NCBI GenBank assembly: GCA_016223245.1
Contig: JACRPL010000008.1
Location: forward strand, 58,075-122,074
Source: Candidatus Saganbacteria bacterium
GTDB taxonomy: Bacteria; Margulisbacteria; WOR-1; XYC2-FULL-46-14; XYC2-FULL-37-10
Direction of reading: 5' to 3'
Length of the DNA stretch: 64,000 bases
In this document: in pieces, positions 42,504 to 52,074 of the stretch
Layout of the letters: every line of letters begins with the position of its first letter
Position numbering within the stretch: position 1 is the first letter of the stretch
Translations under genes and position numbers: made by a program
Notes under the pieces: generated by a model
The model's database searches: none
Told to the model about the DNA's origin: nothing
Seen by the model: only the letters and a program-made list of their open reading frames with translations

Positions 42504-44178
42504 TAGAAGAATTAGGATGCTTTCAAGGGCCATCTTAGTTGTTTTTTTGCTGATCGTCTTAAGGCTAATCGACCTGCAGGTAATCCATCACTCATTTTAT
42601 AAAGGAAAAGCTGAAGGGCAGAGGAGAAGGATCATCCCCATAGCCGCTCCCCGCGGTGATATTTACGACAGGTTGGGGAGGCTCCTTGCGACATCCATCA
42701 ATACCTTGTCGATCCATGTCAATCCGAAAGAGTTTTCTGATTACGAGGCTCTTTCAAAATTATTAGGCGAACCGATTGAACATTTTTCAAACAAGCGGGC
42801 CTTTGCATGGGTCAAGCGCAAAGTGAACATCGACCTTGCCCAAAAGATTAAAGAAGCCGGCATTAAGGGCGTGTATTTCCTGCCCGAAAAAAAGAGGGTT
42901 TATCCGAAAGGCCGGCTGGCATCTCAAGTATTGGGCTTTGTCGGCCTTGATAACGAGGGTTTATCGGGGATCGAGCTTGGAATGGACGAATACCTCAAAG
43001 GCGAAGAATTGAGCATCGTGACCGAAAGCGATCCCGCTGGATACGAGCTCCTGTCGCGCCGCGAAAGCAATAAAAAAAGATCACAGTCGGGAATGGATGT
43101 TTTTTTAACGATCGACGAGACTGTCCAGTATATCGCCGAGCGAGAGCTTGAAAAAATAATCAAGGAATATAACGGCTTGTCGGGCATGGTCATCGTAATG
43201 GATGTTAAAAGCGGGGAGATACTTGCGATCGCCGGAAAACCGGACTTTAACCCGAACGAATATTATAAGTTCGACCCTAAGACCTGGAGGCCGAAAGCCA
43301 TTGATGTATATGAACCCGGATCGACTTTTAAGACTATTACTATGGCATGCGGGCTGGATGAAAAAGTTATCAACTTGAATACAAAGCTAAAAGCTTTGGA
43401 CTCGCTTGAGATCGGCGGCAAAGTGATCAAGAATTCCCATAAGATCGATTTTGGAGGGTCTACGATCACGGTCAGAAGAATGCTCGAACAGTCCGTAAAT
43501 ACTGCTGTCGCGCAAATAGCTATAATGCTTGGGAAAGACAGGTTTTATAATAAAATAAGGCAATTCGGTTTCGGGGACGCGATCAATGTGGGGCTTGCAG
43601 GCGAGTCCCGAGGGATCGTAAATAAACCCGAAAATTGGTATAAGCCTGATATAGCGATGATTTCGTTCGGCCAGAGCATTGCGGTAACCCCGCTGCAGCT
43701 TTGCGCGGCGTATCTAAGCCTGGGAAACGGGGGCATGCTCGTCAGGCCGCAGCTAATCAAGAAGATCGAAAGCGAAGACCAAAGCTTCATAAAAACTTCC
43801 CGGCTGGAAGAAATAAAAAGGACAATCTCAAAGGCGGCGGCGCTTGATACCCTCGACGTGCTGGAAAGCGTCGTAATGAATGGTTCCGGCAGAAAAGCGA
43901 AAATGGAAAATTACAGGGTAGGCGGAAAAACTGGCACAGCGCAAAAAGCCCTGTCCGGCGGGTGGGGTTATATGGCAGGGCATTATATTGCGTCTTTTAT
44001 CGGGATGGCGCCAATATCCAATCCGCGAATTGTTTCCCTCGTCCTTGTTGACGACCCAAAAGGGGTCATTTGGGGTGAAACCGTTGCAGGGCCTGCGTTC
44101 AAAAGAGTTGTGGAAGAAACCCTGCGGTATTTAAACGTCAGGCCAGATAAATTCGGATCAAGCGAAGTAAAATCGTGA
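42496..44178 (+). CDS. Class B penicillin-binding protein (FtsI/SpoVD-like transpeptidase)
   Basis: 560 residues. One N-terminal transmembrane helix (AILVVFLLIVLRLIDLQVI), PBP dimerisation domain with PRGDIYDRLGRLLATS and GLSGIELGMDEYLKG, then the transpeptidase with catalytic Ser in PGSTFKTI (~275), SVNTA, and KTGTAQKA. No PASTA domains. Crosslinks septal or lateral peptidoglycan; the division-type (FtsI) assignment is likely from length and motifs, but the usual mra-cluster neighbours are not present. Confidence 0.92.
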   Translation: MSNRRIRMLSRAILVVFLLIVLRLIDLQVIHHSFYKGKAEGQRRRIIPIAAPRGDIYDRLGRLLATSINTLSIHVNPKEFSDYEALSKLLGEPIEHFSNKRAFAWVKRKVNIDLAQKIKEAGIKGVYFLPEKKRVYPKGRLASQVLGFVGLDNEGLSGIELGMDEYLKGEELSIVTESDPAGYELLSRRESNKKRSQSGMDVFLTIDETVQYIAERELEKIIKEYNGLSGMVIVMDVKSGEILAIAGKPDFNPNEYYKFDPKTWRPKAIDVYEPGSTFKTITMACGLDEKVINLNTKLKALDSLEIGGKVIKNSHKIDFGGSTITVRRMLEQSVNTAVAQIAIMLGKDRFYNKIRQFGFGDAINVGLAGESRGIVNKPENWYKPDIAMISFGQSIAVTPLQLCAAYLSLGNGGMLVRPQLIKKIESEDQSFIKTSRLEEIKRTISKAAALDTLDVLESVVMNGSGRKAKMENYRVGGKTGTAQKALSGGWGYMAGHYIASFIGMAPISNPRIVSLVLVDDPKGVIWGETVAGPAFKRVVEETLRYLNVRPDKFGSSEVKS

Positions 44179-44184
44179 TATAAT
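44179..44184 (+). promoter_or_regulatory. -10 box of trpS
   Basis: TATAAT directly behind the PBP stop codon, 13 nt before the trpS ATG, no Shine-Dalgarno. Confidence 0.5.
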
Positions 44185-44197
44185 TGCAATAATCATC

Positions 44198-45184
44198 ATG
44201 CAAAAAAAGCGTGTATTATCAGGCATACAGCCAAGCGGAAAACTCCATTTGGGGAACCTTATCGGAGCGTTGGAAAACTGGGTAAAGCTCCAGGATCAAT
44301 ACGACTGCTATTTCTTTATAGCAGATTTACACGCACTGACAACAGCTTACGATAATATCAAAATGCTCCCGGAATATATAAAAGATGTCGCGGCAGACTT
44401 AATTGCCGTCGGTCTTGATCCCGAAAAATGTGTAATTTTCAAACAGTCCGATGTTCCCGAGCATTCCGAGCTCCATCTTTTATTTTCAATGATAACTCCG
44501 ATCTCATGGCTTGAAAGGGTGCCAACTTATAAAAGCAAAATCGAGGAACTAAAAGGGAAAGATCTCGGGACTTATGGTTTCTTAGGATATCCAGTTCTTC
44601 AAGCGGCGGATATATTGATCTATAAAGCCGATTTTGTCCCGGTTGGCGAGGACCAGTTGCCGCATATCGAATTAACCCGAGAAATTGCCAGGCGATTTAA
44701 TTTTTTCTATGGGAATGTTTTCCAAGAGCCCAAAGACCTGCTTGCTCAATTCCCGACCCTTCCCGGACTTGACGGCAGGAAGATGAGCAAGAGCTACGGC
44801 AATACGATCGCGATATCCGATCCGCCGGACGTTATAAAAAAGAAAGTTAACGCGATCGTAACCGATCCCGCGAGGATAAAAAGGGAAGACCTCGGCCATC
44901 CCGATGTTTGCGCCGTATTTTCATATCATAATATTTTCAATAAAGATAAAGTCAGCGTGATCGAGAGGGAATGCAAAGAAGCCGCTAGGGGATGCGTCGC
45001 GTGTAAAAATGAATTTTTGGTACATCTGCTTGAATACTTGAAGCCGATCCAGGACAGGCGCAGAATGATATTGCGCGATCATGAAAAATTAGACAAGATA
45101 TTAAAAGACGGCTCGATAAAAGCGCGGAAGATCGCAGGAGAAACCCTCCTTGCCGCGAAAAAAGCAATAGGGCTTATGATATGA
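44198..45184 (+). CDS. trpS: Tryptophan-tRNA ligase
   Basis: 328 residues, class I synthetase. SGIQPSGKLHLGNLIGAL carries the HIGH-type motif; DLHALTT, GEDQLPHIELTREIARRF and KMSKS in DGRKMSKSYGN are present. Normal length. Overlaps scpA by 4 nt. Confidence 0.97.
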   Translation: MQKKRVLSGIQPSGKLHLGNLIGALENWVKLQDQYDCYFFIADLHALTTAYDNIKMLPEYIKDVAADLIAVGLDPEKCVIFKQSDVPEHSELHLLFSMITPISWLERVPTYKSKIEELKGKDLGTYGFLGYPVLQAADILIYKADFVPVGEDQLPHIELTREIARRFNFFYGNVFQEPKDLLAQFPTLPGLDGRKMSKSYGNTIAISDPPDVIKKKVNAIVTDPARIKREDLGHPDVCAVFSYHNIFNKDKVSVIERECKEAARGCVACKNEFLVHLLEYLKPIQDRRRMILRDHEKLDKILKDGSIKARKIAGETLLAAKKAIGLMI

Positions 45185-45903
45185 ATGTCTCGCAGTTCCA
45201 AATAACGCAGGAAATATATTCAGGCCCTTTCGACATGCTTCTTGCATCGATCAAAGACAGCAAGATCGACGTGTTTGAAATATCGCTTTCGGCAATAACA
45301 AGCTCGTATTTTGAGCATTTAAGGGGCATAAACATCATTAATTTGAATTTCGCATCGGAGTTCCTGATTATGGCTTCGATCCTCCTTGAAATGAAGTCCA
45401 AAAAACTTCTTCCAAGGCCTGAAGAGGCAGGACTCCAGCTTGAAGAAGATGAGATCGAGTCCGATCTTGTTTACCATCTTGAGGAATACAAGATATTCAA
45501 AAGCCTCGCCGCTACCTTAAAGCTGAAAAAAGATACGTTCAGGAAAGTGTATTCTCGATACCATAGGGAAGTGCTTGGCCCTGACAAAAAAGATTTCTAT
45601 CTTAAGGACGTAAACCTGCAAGACCTCATATTAGCGTTCAAAAGGGTTTACGATTCGATATCTGAAACGGAGGAAACCCAAAAGATACAAGATGACGATA
45701 TTACGCTTCCAATGCGGATCGAGGAAGTCTTAAAAATGCTCAAAGACCAAACAGACGGGATACATTTCGAGGGGCTGTTTATCAGGAAGACGAGGATCGA
45801 GGTTGTCGTAACTTTTTTGGCAGTGCTCGAACTCGCAAAGCGCGGAAGTATAAAAATTTCCCAGGGAGGGCATTTTGGCGGCATTAGAATATTCGGAGCT
45901 TAA
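45181..45903 (+). CDS. scpA: Segregation and condensation protein A
   Basis: 240 residues; kleisin partner of SMC and ScpB in chromosome compaction. N-terminal FSGPFDMLLASIKDSKIDVF-like YSGPFDMLLASIKDSKIDVF, then ASEFLIMASILLEMKSKKLLP, a typical ScpA helical domain; C-terminal winged helix VTFLAVLELAKRGSIKISQ. Overlaps scpB by 29 nt. Confidence 0.94.
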   Translation: MNVSQFQITQEIYSGPFDMLLASIKDSKIDVFEISLSAITSSYFEHLRGINIINLNFASEFLIMASILLEMKSKKLLPRPEEAGLQLEEDEIESDLVYHLEEYKIFKSLAATLKLKKDTFRKVYSRYHREVLGPDKKDFYLKDVNLQDLILAFKRVYDSISETEETQKIQDDDITLPMRIEEVLKMLKDQTDGIHFEGLFIRKTRIEVVVTFLAVLELAKRGSIKISQGGHFGGIRIFGA

Positions 45904-46429
45904 AAAAATATTGGAAGCGCTCCTTTTTGTGACAAAAAAGCCGCTATCCGCGCAGGAGATCTCAAAAATAACCGAAGAGCCGGAGGGCGCGATAATCAAT
46001 GCTTTGGGGGACATGGCGAAGGAATTTGAGCCGCGCGGGCTTAAAATTATTACTGTCGCGCACGGGTACATATTGGGGACCGATTCCATAGCATCCGAAT
46101 ATGTCGACCGGATGGTAAACTCCAAAGTCGAGGCAACCCTTTCACCGCAGTCCCTTGAAACCTTGGCGATCATTGCTTACAAGCAGCCTGTCACGAAACC
46201 GGAGATCGAGACCATCCGAGGATTATATTCCGACGGCGTGCTGGATACCCTGCTTTCAAAAAAACTTATCGAAGAAAATGGCAGGAGCCATGCCCTTGGC
46301 CGCCCGATCCTTTACGGCACGACGATCGAATTTTTACGGCATTTCGGCTTGAAAGACCTCTCTGACCTTCCGAAGCTGCCGGAATTCTTAACCGAACAAG
46401 AAAACTTGTTTCAAACAGTCCTCAAATGA
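45875..46429 (+). CDS. scpB: Segregation and condensation protein B
   Basis: 184 residues from a TTG preceded by AGGGAGGG. Two winged-helix domains: LKKILEALLFVTKKPLSAQE and SPQSLETLAIIAYKQPVTKP with EIETIRG, and GRPILYGTT. Binds ScpA and SMC. The 29-nt overlap with scpA fits translational coupling of complex partners. Confidence 0.94.
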   Translation: MAALEYSELKKILEALLFVTKKPLSAQEISKITEEPEGAIINALGDMAKEFEPRGLKIITVAHGYILGTDSIASEYVDRMVNSKVEATLSPQSLETLAIIAYKQPVTKPEIETIRGLYSDGVLDTLLSKKLIEENGRSHALGRPILYGTTIEFLRHFGLKDLSDLPKLPEFLTEQENLFQTVLK

Positions 46430-47178
46430 GCAAAGCGCAATTATGCGAAGTGTTCTCATCGATCCAGGGCGAAGGCATTTATCTTGGAGAACGGCAGGTC
46501 TTCATTAGATTTTCTGGATGCAATATTTTATGCGAGTATTGCGATACGGTTCTTTCTCTTGAGCTAACCCCTGAATATAAATTCGAACAAACCCCGGGAA
46601 AGCGCGATTTTAAATTGATGCCAAACCCAGTATCGGCCGCCGACCTTATCCTGGCCGTTTTGAGCCTTGCAAAACAAAGATCGGCGATACACTCTGTGTG
46701 CATAACCGGCGGCGAACCTCTCCTGCAAGTCGATTTCCTCAAGGAATTCCTACCCGAATTGAAAAAGCTCGGCATCAAGATATTCCTTGAAACAAACGGG
46801 ACATTGCCGAAACATTTGGAAGAAGTGATAGATATTATCGATATTGTTTCAATGGATATGAAAGTCCCGTCCGCAACGGGGGGTGACTTTTATTTGAAAG
46901 AACATAAGGAATTCCTGGAGACCGCTTACACAAAAGAAGTTTACGTAAAAACTGTCGTTTCCGAAAAAACAACAGTTAAGGAGATCGAAGAGATTTCAAA
47001 ATTAATATCTAGCGTCGATCCCGCAATACCGCTTGTCATCCAGCCGGTCTCGCAATCAAGGGAAAAAAAACACACCGCGAACATGCAGCTCCTTTTTGCC
47101 CTCCAGATAGTCGCGAAAAAGGACCTTATAAACGTGAGGGTCATACCGCAGATACATAAGATATTAGGCGCGCTTTAA
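46426..47178 (+). CDS. queE: 7-carboxy-7-deazaguanine synthase QueE
   Basis: 250 residues, radical-SAM enzyme of the queuosine/7-deazaguanine pathway. EVFSSIQGEGIYLGERQVFI, the cluster-binding RFSGCNILCEYCDT, TGGEPLLQ and VIPQIHKILGAL. The cluster motif CxxxCxxC fits QueE. Starts in a 4-nt overlap with scpB. With queH (19668) it shows an active Q-tRNA pathway, at least in part. Confidence 0.93.
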   Translation: MSKAQLCEVFSSIQGEGIYLGERQVFIRFSGCNILCEYCDTVLSLELTPEYKFEQTPGKRDFKLMPNPVSAADLILAVLSLAKQRSAIHSVCITGGEPLLQVDFLKEFLPELKKLGIKIFLETNGTLPKHLEEVIDIIDIVSMDMKVPSATGGDFYLKEHKEFLETAYTKEVYVKTVVSEKTTVKEIEEISKLISSVDPAIPLVIQPVSQSREKKHTANMQLLFALQIVAKKDLINVRVIPQIHKILGAL

Positions 47179-47880
47179 TCTAGAGATCACGGCCTTAAGC
47201 CAGCAAATATCTTTTTCCCGTTCCTTGTCGAACGATATTTTCTGCATTGACCGCAGGAGTTCAAGCTTGTAGCTTGCGGTCTCATACGCCAAGGTTTCAA
47301 GTTTTGCTTCAACAAACCGGACGCCCTTTCTGCTTATTTTCAATCCCAGGCCGCGTGCGTCCTTCGTTGCCTTTGCGATTTTTATGCTTAATTCCTCGAA
47401 TTCATTTTTCGTGCCGCATAGCACCCTTTTGAGGTGGAGCTGCTTTAATTCAATGACCCGGTTGAGCCATTCGATGAGCTCCGGGCTTGCGCCGTTTTTC
47501 AGCTCATCAACTATTCCGGTGTTCAAGGCGTGCTCGAGCCTGTCTATATGGTCATCGACAGCCGCCTCGACGGATATTTCAACCCTTTCTTCCGGCAAAT
47601 TGAGCTTAGGCGCGTGTTTGATGAGGCTTCTCTGCAGTTTTATCCTTGTGTCGAAATCGTCTTGTTCGACTTTCTCTTTTTCGCCCGTCTGTACCTCGTC
47701 GATTATTTTTGTCTGGGAAAACAGCTTTTTTACATGTTCAGCGAAGTTTTTGCTCGTATCGATCTCGCCTGTGCGTTTTTTAATGACATCCCTGTCGGCG
47801 GCTGAAAGGATAGCGCCGCCCGAACCTGCTATCGCTTGCTTAGTTGCATTAATGATTATTGGCTGCACAAGTTCTGCCAT
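47164..47880 (-). CDS. Hypothetical alpha-helical charged protein
   Basis: 238 residues, no signal peptide or transmembrane helix. Almost wholly charged helices (KNFAEHVKKLFSQTKIIDEV, DDHIDRLEHALNTGIVDEL, LELLRSMQKISFDKEREKD). No family recognised. Its 3' end overlaps convergent queE by 15 nt. A TATATA-rich stretch (47884-47893) lies just before its start on the minus strand. Confidence 0.65.
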   Translation of the reverse strand: MAELVQPIIINATKQAIAGSGGAILSAADRDVIKKRTGEIDTSKNFAEHVKKLFSQTKIIDEVQTGEKEKVEQDDFDTRIKLQRSLIKHAPKLNLPEERVEISVEAAVDDHIDRLEHALNTGIVDELKNGASPELIEWLNRVIELKQLHLKRVLCGTKNEFEELSIKIAKATKDARGLGLKISRKGVRFVEAKLETLAYETASYKLELLRSMQKISFDKEREKDICWLKAVISRLKRA

Positions 47881-47920
47881 TGCATATATATAATCGGATC
47901 TCCATGAGGGAAACTTGCGC

Positions 47921-47948
47921 TTGACTTGGTTAGGCTATCTTGTATAAT
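47921..47948 (+). promoter_or_regulatory. Canonical sigma70-type promoter
   Basis: TTGACT, 16-nt spacer, TATAAT; followed by AAGGAGGTG and the ATG at 47985. The best promoter/Shine-Dalgarno pair in the window. Confidence 0.8.
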
Positions 47949-47984
47949 CGCTTTATATTAATTTGATCCCAAGGAGGTGTGATA

Positions 47985-48131
47985 ATGCCGGAAGTCAAAG
48001 GTTATTGCGTGAAGTGCAAAAAGAAAACAGAAATGAAAAGCCCTAAAGCTGTCACTTTAAAGAACGGAAGAAAAGCTACAAAGGGTGAATGCCCAAAGTG
48101 CGGGACAAAAATGTTCAGGATCGGCGGGTAG
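47985..48131 (+). CDS. Small zinc-ribbon protein (48 residues, DUF5679-like)
   Basis: Residues begin MPEVKGYCVKCKKKTEMKSP and end GECPKCGTKMFRIGG; the CVKC and CPKC pairs form a zinc ribbon. The family is found in many uncultured bacteria and often annotated as a domain of unknown function. Strong promoter, AAGGAGG Shine-Dalgarno and a dedicated terminator suggest high expression of a monocistronic message. Too short for most ORF filters. Confidence 0.85.
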   Translation: MPEVKGYCVKCKKKTEMKSPKAVTLKNGRKATKGECPKCGTKMFRIGG

Positions 48132-48151
48132 TATATTTTATTAGCGCTAAT

Positions 48152-48187
48152 AAAAGGCCTCCGAAGTTACATCGGGGGCCTTTTTTG
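48152..48187 (+). terminator. Intrinsic terminator before dnaE
   Basis: AAAAGGCC-TCCGA pairs with TCGGG-GGCCTTTT around a 7-nt loop, followed by TT. The upstream perfect palindrome TTTTATTAGCGCTAATAAAA (48136-48155) shares the A-run with it. Confidence 0.85.
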
Positions 48188-48188
48188 A

Positions 48189-48194
48189 TATAAT
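48189..48194 (+). promoter_or_regulatory. -10 box of dnaE
   Basis: TATAAT beginning a few bases after the terminator T-run; 8 nt before the ATG at 48203. The possible -35 (GTTACA) falls in the terminator loop. Confidence 0.5.
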
Positions 48195-48202
48195 TCATGA
48201 TT

Positions 48203-51200
48203 ATGCCTCAAAAATTTGTCCATCTCCATACCCATTCGGAATACAGCTTGCTTGACGGCGCGGGAAAGATACAAGAGATCGTGTCTTTTGTAAAAGAGCT
48301 CGGCATGAAATCCTACGCGCTCACCGACCATGGGAATATGTATGCCGCCGTTCAGTTTTACCTTGAATGCAAAAATCACGACATCAAGCCGATAATCGGG
48401 TGTGAATTGTACCTTGCGCCCAGGACCCGCTTCGACAAAGAAACAAAAGAGGATAGGGCGAATTATCACCTGACCTTTCTTGTGAAAAACGAAGTTGGGT
48501 ACAGGAACCTGATAAAGATGGCTTCATTGGCATCGATAGAAGGGTTTTATTCGAAGCCTAGGATCGACAGGGAACTTGTCGAAAAATATCATTCCGGGCT
48601 CATATTGATGTCAGGGTGCATTGGCGGAGAGGTCGGGTCGTTCATTCTTGCGGGAGATATCGATAAAGCAAAAAAAACCGCAATGTATTACAAAGGGATA
48701 CTCGGGGATGATTATTATCTTGAGATCATGGACCAAAATTTAGAAGAGCAAAAATCGGTAAATCCCCGGTTAATTGCATTTTCAAAAGAACTCGGGATCA
48801 AACTTGTCGCGACAAATGATGTGCATTATATAAAAAAAGAAGATGCTTTTGCGCAGGATGTCCTATTATGTGTCGGCACGGGATCATTTTTGGATCAGCC
48901 AAACCGCCTAAAATTCGAAACCGACCAATTTTATATAAGAACGGCTGACGAAATGCGCGAATTATTCAAGGAAGCACCCGATGCCGTAAGCAACACCCTT
49001 GAGATCGCCGAAAAGTGCAATTTTGATCTAGAGGTCGGCAAGCTGCACCTTCCAAATTTTCAAGTCCCGGATAATGAAACGCCGGATTCGTACCTGGAAA
49101 AGATCGTTTGGGATGGGATCCGGCAAAAATATGGCGTATTGGTCGAAAACAAAGACATGGAAAAGATAATGGTGCCGCCTGAAATCAATGACAGGGTTAA
49201 ATATGAGCTTTTTACCATAGAAAAAATGGGATACGCGGCTTACTTTTTGATCGTCCAGGATTTTATCAGTTTTGCAAAGAAGAATGGCATACAGGTGGGG
49301 CCGGGCAGGGGGTCTGCCGCAGGGTCTATTGTTTCCTACGCTCTCGATATTACAACGATCGATCCTTTGAAATACGGCCTGATCTTTGAGCGGTTCCTGA
49401 ATTTGGAAAGGATCTCCATGCCCGATATAGATATTGATTTTTGTTTCGAGCGCAGGCAGGAAGTTATTGATTATGTTACAAAAAAATACGGAACTGACCA
49501 TGTCGCGCAGATAGTTACATTCGGTTCGATGGCGGCAAGGGGGGCTTTGCGCGATGTCGGCCGCGTACAGAGAATACCGCTCTCTGACGTAGATAAGATC
49601 GCGAAAATGATTCCTTTTGGCCCCAAGATCACTATAGATGACGGCCTTGCCCAAAATAAAGACCTGAAAGCTTTATACGATAATGATGAAAAGGCCAGGC
49701 ATTTAATAGATACGGCTAAAAAATTGGAAGGCCTTTCGCGCCACGCGTCTGTCCATGCGGCCGGCGTTGTCATATCCGAAAAACCGGTCATGGAATATGT
49801 TCCCCTCCAGAAGCTTGATGAAACAGTAATAGTTACGCAGTATCAAATGACCGATCTTGAAAAGATCGGGCTCCTCAAAATGGACTTTTTGGGCCTTAGA
49901 AATCTTACTATGATCGCCCAGGCGGTTGAACTTGTAAAGAAGGGCCAAAATATCGATATTGATATCAATAACCTTCCTCTCGATGACCAGAGTACCTTTT
50001 CACTATTGCGCGCGGGAGAATCAATCGGCGTGTTCCAGCTTGAATCGCGCGGAATGCAAGCGCTTGAAAAAAACCTGCAGCCCGATAATTTCGACGAGAT
50101 AATAGCCCTGCTCGCGCTTTATCGCCCGGGCCCGCTTGAATCGGGAATGGTCGAGGATTATGTAAAGCGCAAACATAAAAAAGTACCCGTCCATTACGAA
50201 CTTGATGATCTAAAGCCGATACTCTCCGAAACCTACGGAGTCATTCTTTATCAGGAACAGGTAATGTCTATTGCAAGTAAAGTAGCAGGTTTTTCAATGG
50301 GACAAGCTGATGTTTTGCGGTCAGCAATGGGCAAAAAGAAAGCAAAAGAGATGGCAAAGCAAAAAGAAATGTTTATCGAGGGCGCGGTCAAGCGCAATGT
50401 CTCCCGCAATAAAGCGACCGAACTTTTTAATCTCTGCGCGAAATTCGCGGGATATGGATTCAATAAATCCCATTCAACTGCATATGCAATGATCTCTTAT
50501 CAAACAGCATATCTTAAAGCGAATTATCCAAAAGAGTTCATGGCGGCGCTTTTAACATCTGTCATGGGCAATTCCGACAAAGTGACTATATACATCGCAG
50601 AGTCTGTTAGGATGAAGATCAAAGTACTGGCGCCTGACGTCAATCAAAGTGAAAAGACATTTACGGTCGTTCCCGATGGGATACGATTTGGATTAACAGC
50701 TATAAAAAATGTTGGCATAGGCGCTATCGAATCAATACTTGCCGCGCGAAAAAAAGACGGCCCTTTCAAGTCGCTTATGGATTTCGCAAAGAGGATTGAT
50801 ACAAGAGCGTGCAATAAAAAAGTGATCGAAAGCCTGATAAAATCGGGTGCTATGGATTCCATAAATATCAATCGCCCGTATTTACTTGCGATCTTTGAGC
50901 AGACAATGTCCAGGGCGGCAGCTGAACTCAAGGAGCAATCAAACGGGCAAGTCTTTATGTTCGACATGAAGCCTGTTTTAAATATCGCGGCGGCCGATTC
51001 TGTCCCTTCAAATATCGAAGTAACGCCTTATACAGAAGAAGAACTTTTGAGGATGGAAAAAGAATTACTCGGGCTGTATATCTCTAACCACCCGCTGGAA
51101 AACCTTAAGGATTCTTTGGAAGGCCAGGTCAACCAGAGGGTTGCGGACCTGCAGGAAAAATTTGAGGGCGATGTCATAAAGATCGGCGGCCTCATTTTTT

Positions 51201-51688
51201 CGGGTAAAAAATTCAATACGAAAAAAGGCGACCAAATGCTTGTAGCCAATCTTGAGGACTTGACGGGATCAATACCTATCATCGTGTTTCCAAAAACATA
51301 TGAAAAATATTCCCAAATGCTCGATGACGATTCTATCGTGATAATTAAAGGCAAAATGAACAGGGATTTAAGGACCGAGGAATTAAATGTCTCCGTTGAA
51401 TCCGTAGAACCTTTGGTCGAGCTTGATAAGGTAAGGTCGCTTCATATAGAGATCGTTGATGTAAAAGACAAGCAAGTCCTTGAGAGGCTAAAAGAAATAT
51501 TACTGTTTTACCGCGGGGGCGATCCTGTGATAATCTATTATGACGGGCAAAGGATAACAGCGGGTGTAAAGTACCGCGTAGATATTTGCCCCGAAATAAT
51601 TTCGCAGGTAGAAGAACTTTTAGGGTCCGGATCTGCAAGAGTTGAGTTCCGACATGTCAAAAGGGAGGCAGTTGTAAATGACAAATGA
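48203..51688 (+). CDS. dnaE: DNA polymerase III subunit alpha
   Basis: Main replicative polymerase, 1161 residues from the ATG at 48203 (an ATG at 48197 is only 2 nt after the -10 box). PHP domain [15 protein letters not shown] and DHGNMYAA; palm with catalytic Asp in [46 protein letters not shown]; helix-hairpin-helix [18 protein letters not shown]-terminal OB fold (~970-1050, [20 protein letters not shown]). DnaE1-type. Its stop lies in a heptanucleotide repeat shared with the hisI start. Confidence 0.98.
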   Translation: MPQKFVHLHTHSEYSLLDGAGKIQEIVSFVKELGMKSYALTDHGNMYAAVQFYLECKNHDIKPIIGCELYLAPRTRFDKETKEDRANYHLTFLVKNEVGYRNLIKMASLASIEGFYSKPRIDRELVEKYHSGLILMSGCIGGEVGSFILAGDIDKAKKTAMYYKGILGDDYYLEIMDQNLEEQKSVNPRLIAFSKELGIKLVATNDVHYIKKEDAFAQDVLLCVGTGSFLDQPNRLKFETDQFYIRTADEMRELFKEAPDAVSNTLEIAEKCNFDLEVGKLHLPNFQVPDNETPDSYLEKIVWDGIRQKYGVLVENKDMEKIMVPPEINDRVKYELFTIEKMGYAAYFLIVQDFISFAKKNGIQVGPGRGSAAGSIVSYALDITTIDPLKYGLIFERFLNLERISMPDIDIDFCFERRQEVIDYVTKKYGTDHVAQIVTFGSMAARGALRDVGRVQRIPLSDVDKIAKMIPFGPKITIDDGLAQNKDLKALYDNDEKARHLIDTAKKLEGLSRHASVHAAGVVISEKPVMEYVPLQKLDETVIVTQYQMTDLEKIGLLKMDFLGLRNLTMIAQAVELVKKGQNIDIDINNLPLDDQSTFSLLRAGESIGVFQLESRGMQALEKNLQPDNFDEIIALLALYRPGPLESGMVEDYVKRKHKKVPVHYELDDLKPILSETYGVILYQEQVMSIASKVAGFSMGQADVLRSAMGKKKAKEMAKQKEMFIEGAVKRNVSRNKATELFNLCAKFAGYGFNKSHSTAYAMISYQTAYLKANYPKEFMAALLTSVMGNSDKVTIYIAESVRMKIKVLAPDVNQSEKTFTVVPDGIRFGLTAIKNVGIGAIESILAARKKDGPFKSLMDFAKRIDTRACNKKVIESLIKSGAMDSININRPYLLAIFEQTMSRAAAELKEQSNGQVFMFDMKPVLNIAAADSVPSNIEVTPYTEEELLRMEKELLGLYISNHPLENLKDSLEGQVNQRVADLQEKFEGDVIKIGGLIFSGKKFNTKKGDQMLVANLEDLTGSIPIIVFPKTYEKYSQMLDDDSIVIIKGKMNRDLRTEELNVSVESVEPLVELDKVRSLHIEIVDVKDKQVLERLKEILLFYRGGDPVIIYYDGQRITAGVKYRVDICPEIISQVEELLGSGSARVEFRHVKREAVVNDK

Positions 51689-51709
51689 CAAATGTCAAAT
51701 GACAAATGA
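51676..51709. repeat. Heptanucleotide repeat across the dnaE stop and hisI start
   Basis: AAATGAC, AAATGAC, AAATGTC, AAATGAC, AAATGAA in tandem; contains the dnaE stop (TGA) and two or three possible hisI ATGs. Confidence 0.85.
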
Positions 51710-52028
51710 ATATGTGAATAAAATTAAATTTAATAGTGAGGGATTAGTTCCGGTGATTGCGCAGGATCATAAAGATGGCGCGGTGCTGATGCTTGCTTAT
51801 ATGAACAAGGAATCACTTCAGATGACATTAGACAAAAAGGAAATGGTCTATTGGTCGCGTTCGAGAAAAGTTTTGTGGCACAAAGGCGACACTTCGGGGC
51901 ACATCCAAAAAGTTAGAGAACTCTATTATGATTGCGATGCCGATGCGATCCTCGCAAAGGTCGAACAAGTTGGGGATATCGCCTGCCACACGGGAAATAG
52001 AAGCTGTTTCTTTAATAAGATGATCTAG
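51678..52028 (+). CDS. hisI: Phosphoribosyl-AMP cyclohydrolase
   Basis: 116 residues, third step of histidine synthesis. Zinc/magnesium motifs: [10 protein letters not shown] and [28 protein letters not shown]. Stand-alone HisI without the HisE pyrophosphohydrolase domain. The start is unclear because the repeat offers ATGs at 51678, 51699 and nearby; residues before [11 protein letters not shown] are not conserved in the family. It overlaps dnaE by 11 nt if the first is used. No other his genes are in the window. Confidence 0.93.
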   Translation: MTNDKCQMTNEYVNKIKFNSEGLVPVIAQDHKDGAVLMLAYMNKESLQMTLDKKEMVYWSRSRKVLWHKGDTSGHIQKVRELYYDCDADAILAKVEQVGDIACHTGNRSCFFNKMI

Positions 52029-52058
52029 GGCCTGATTCTAATCCGCGGGCTTTTGTGT

Positions 52059-52064
52059 TAGAAT
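52059..52064 (+). promoter_or_regulatory. -10 box of uvrA
   Basis: TAGAAT 10 nt before the ATG at 52075; no Shine-Dalgarno. Confidence 0.45.
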
Positions 52065-52074
52065 TAACAACTCA

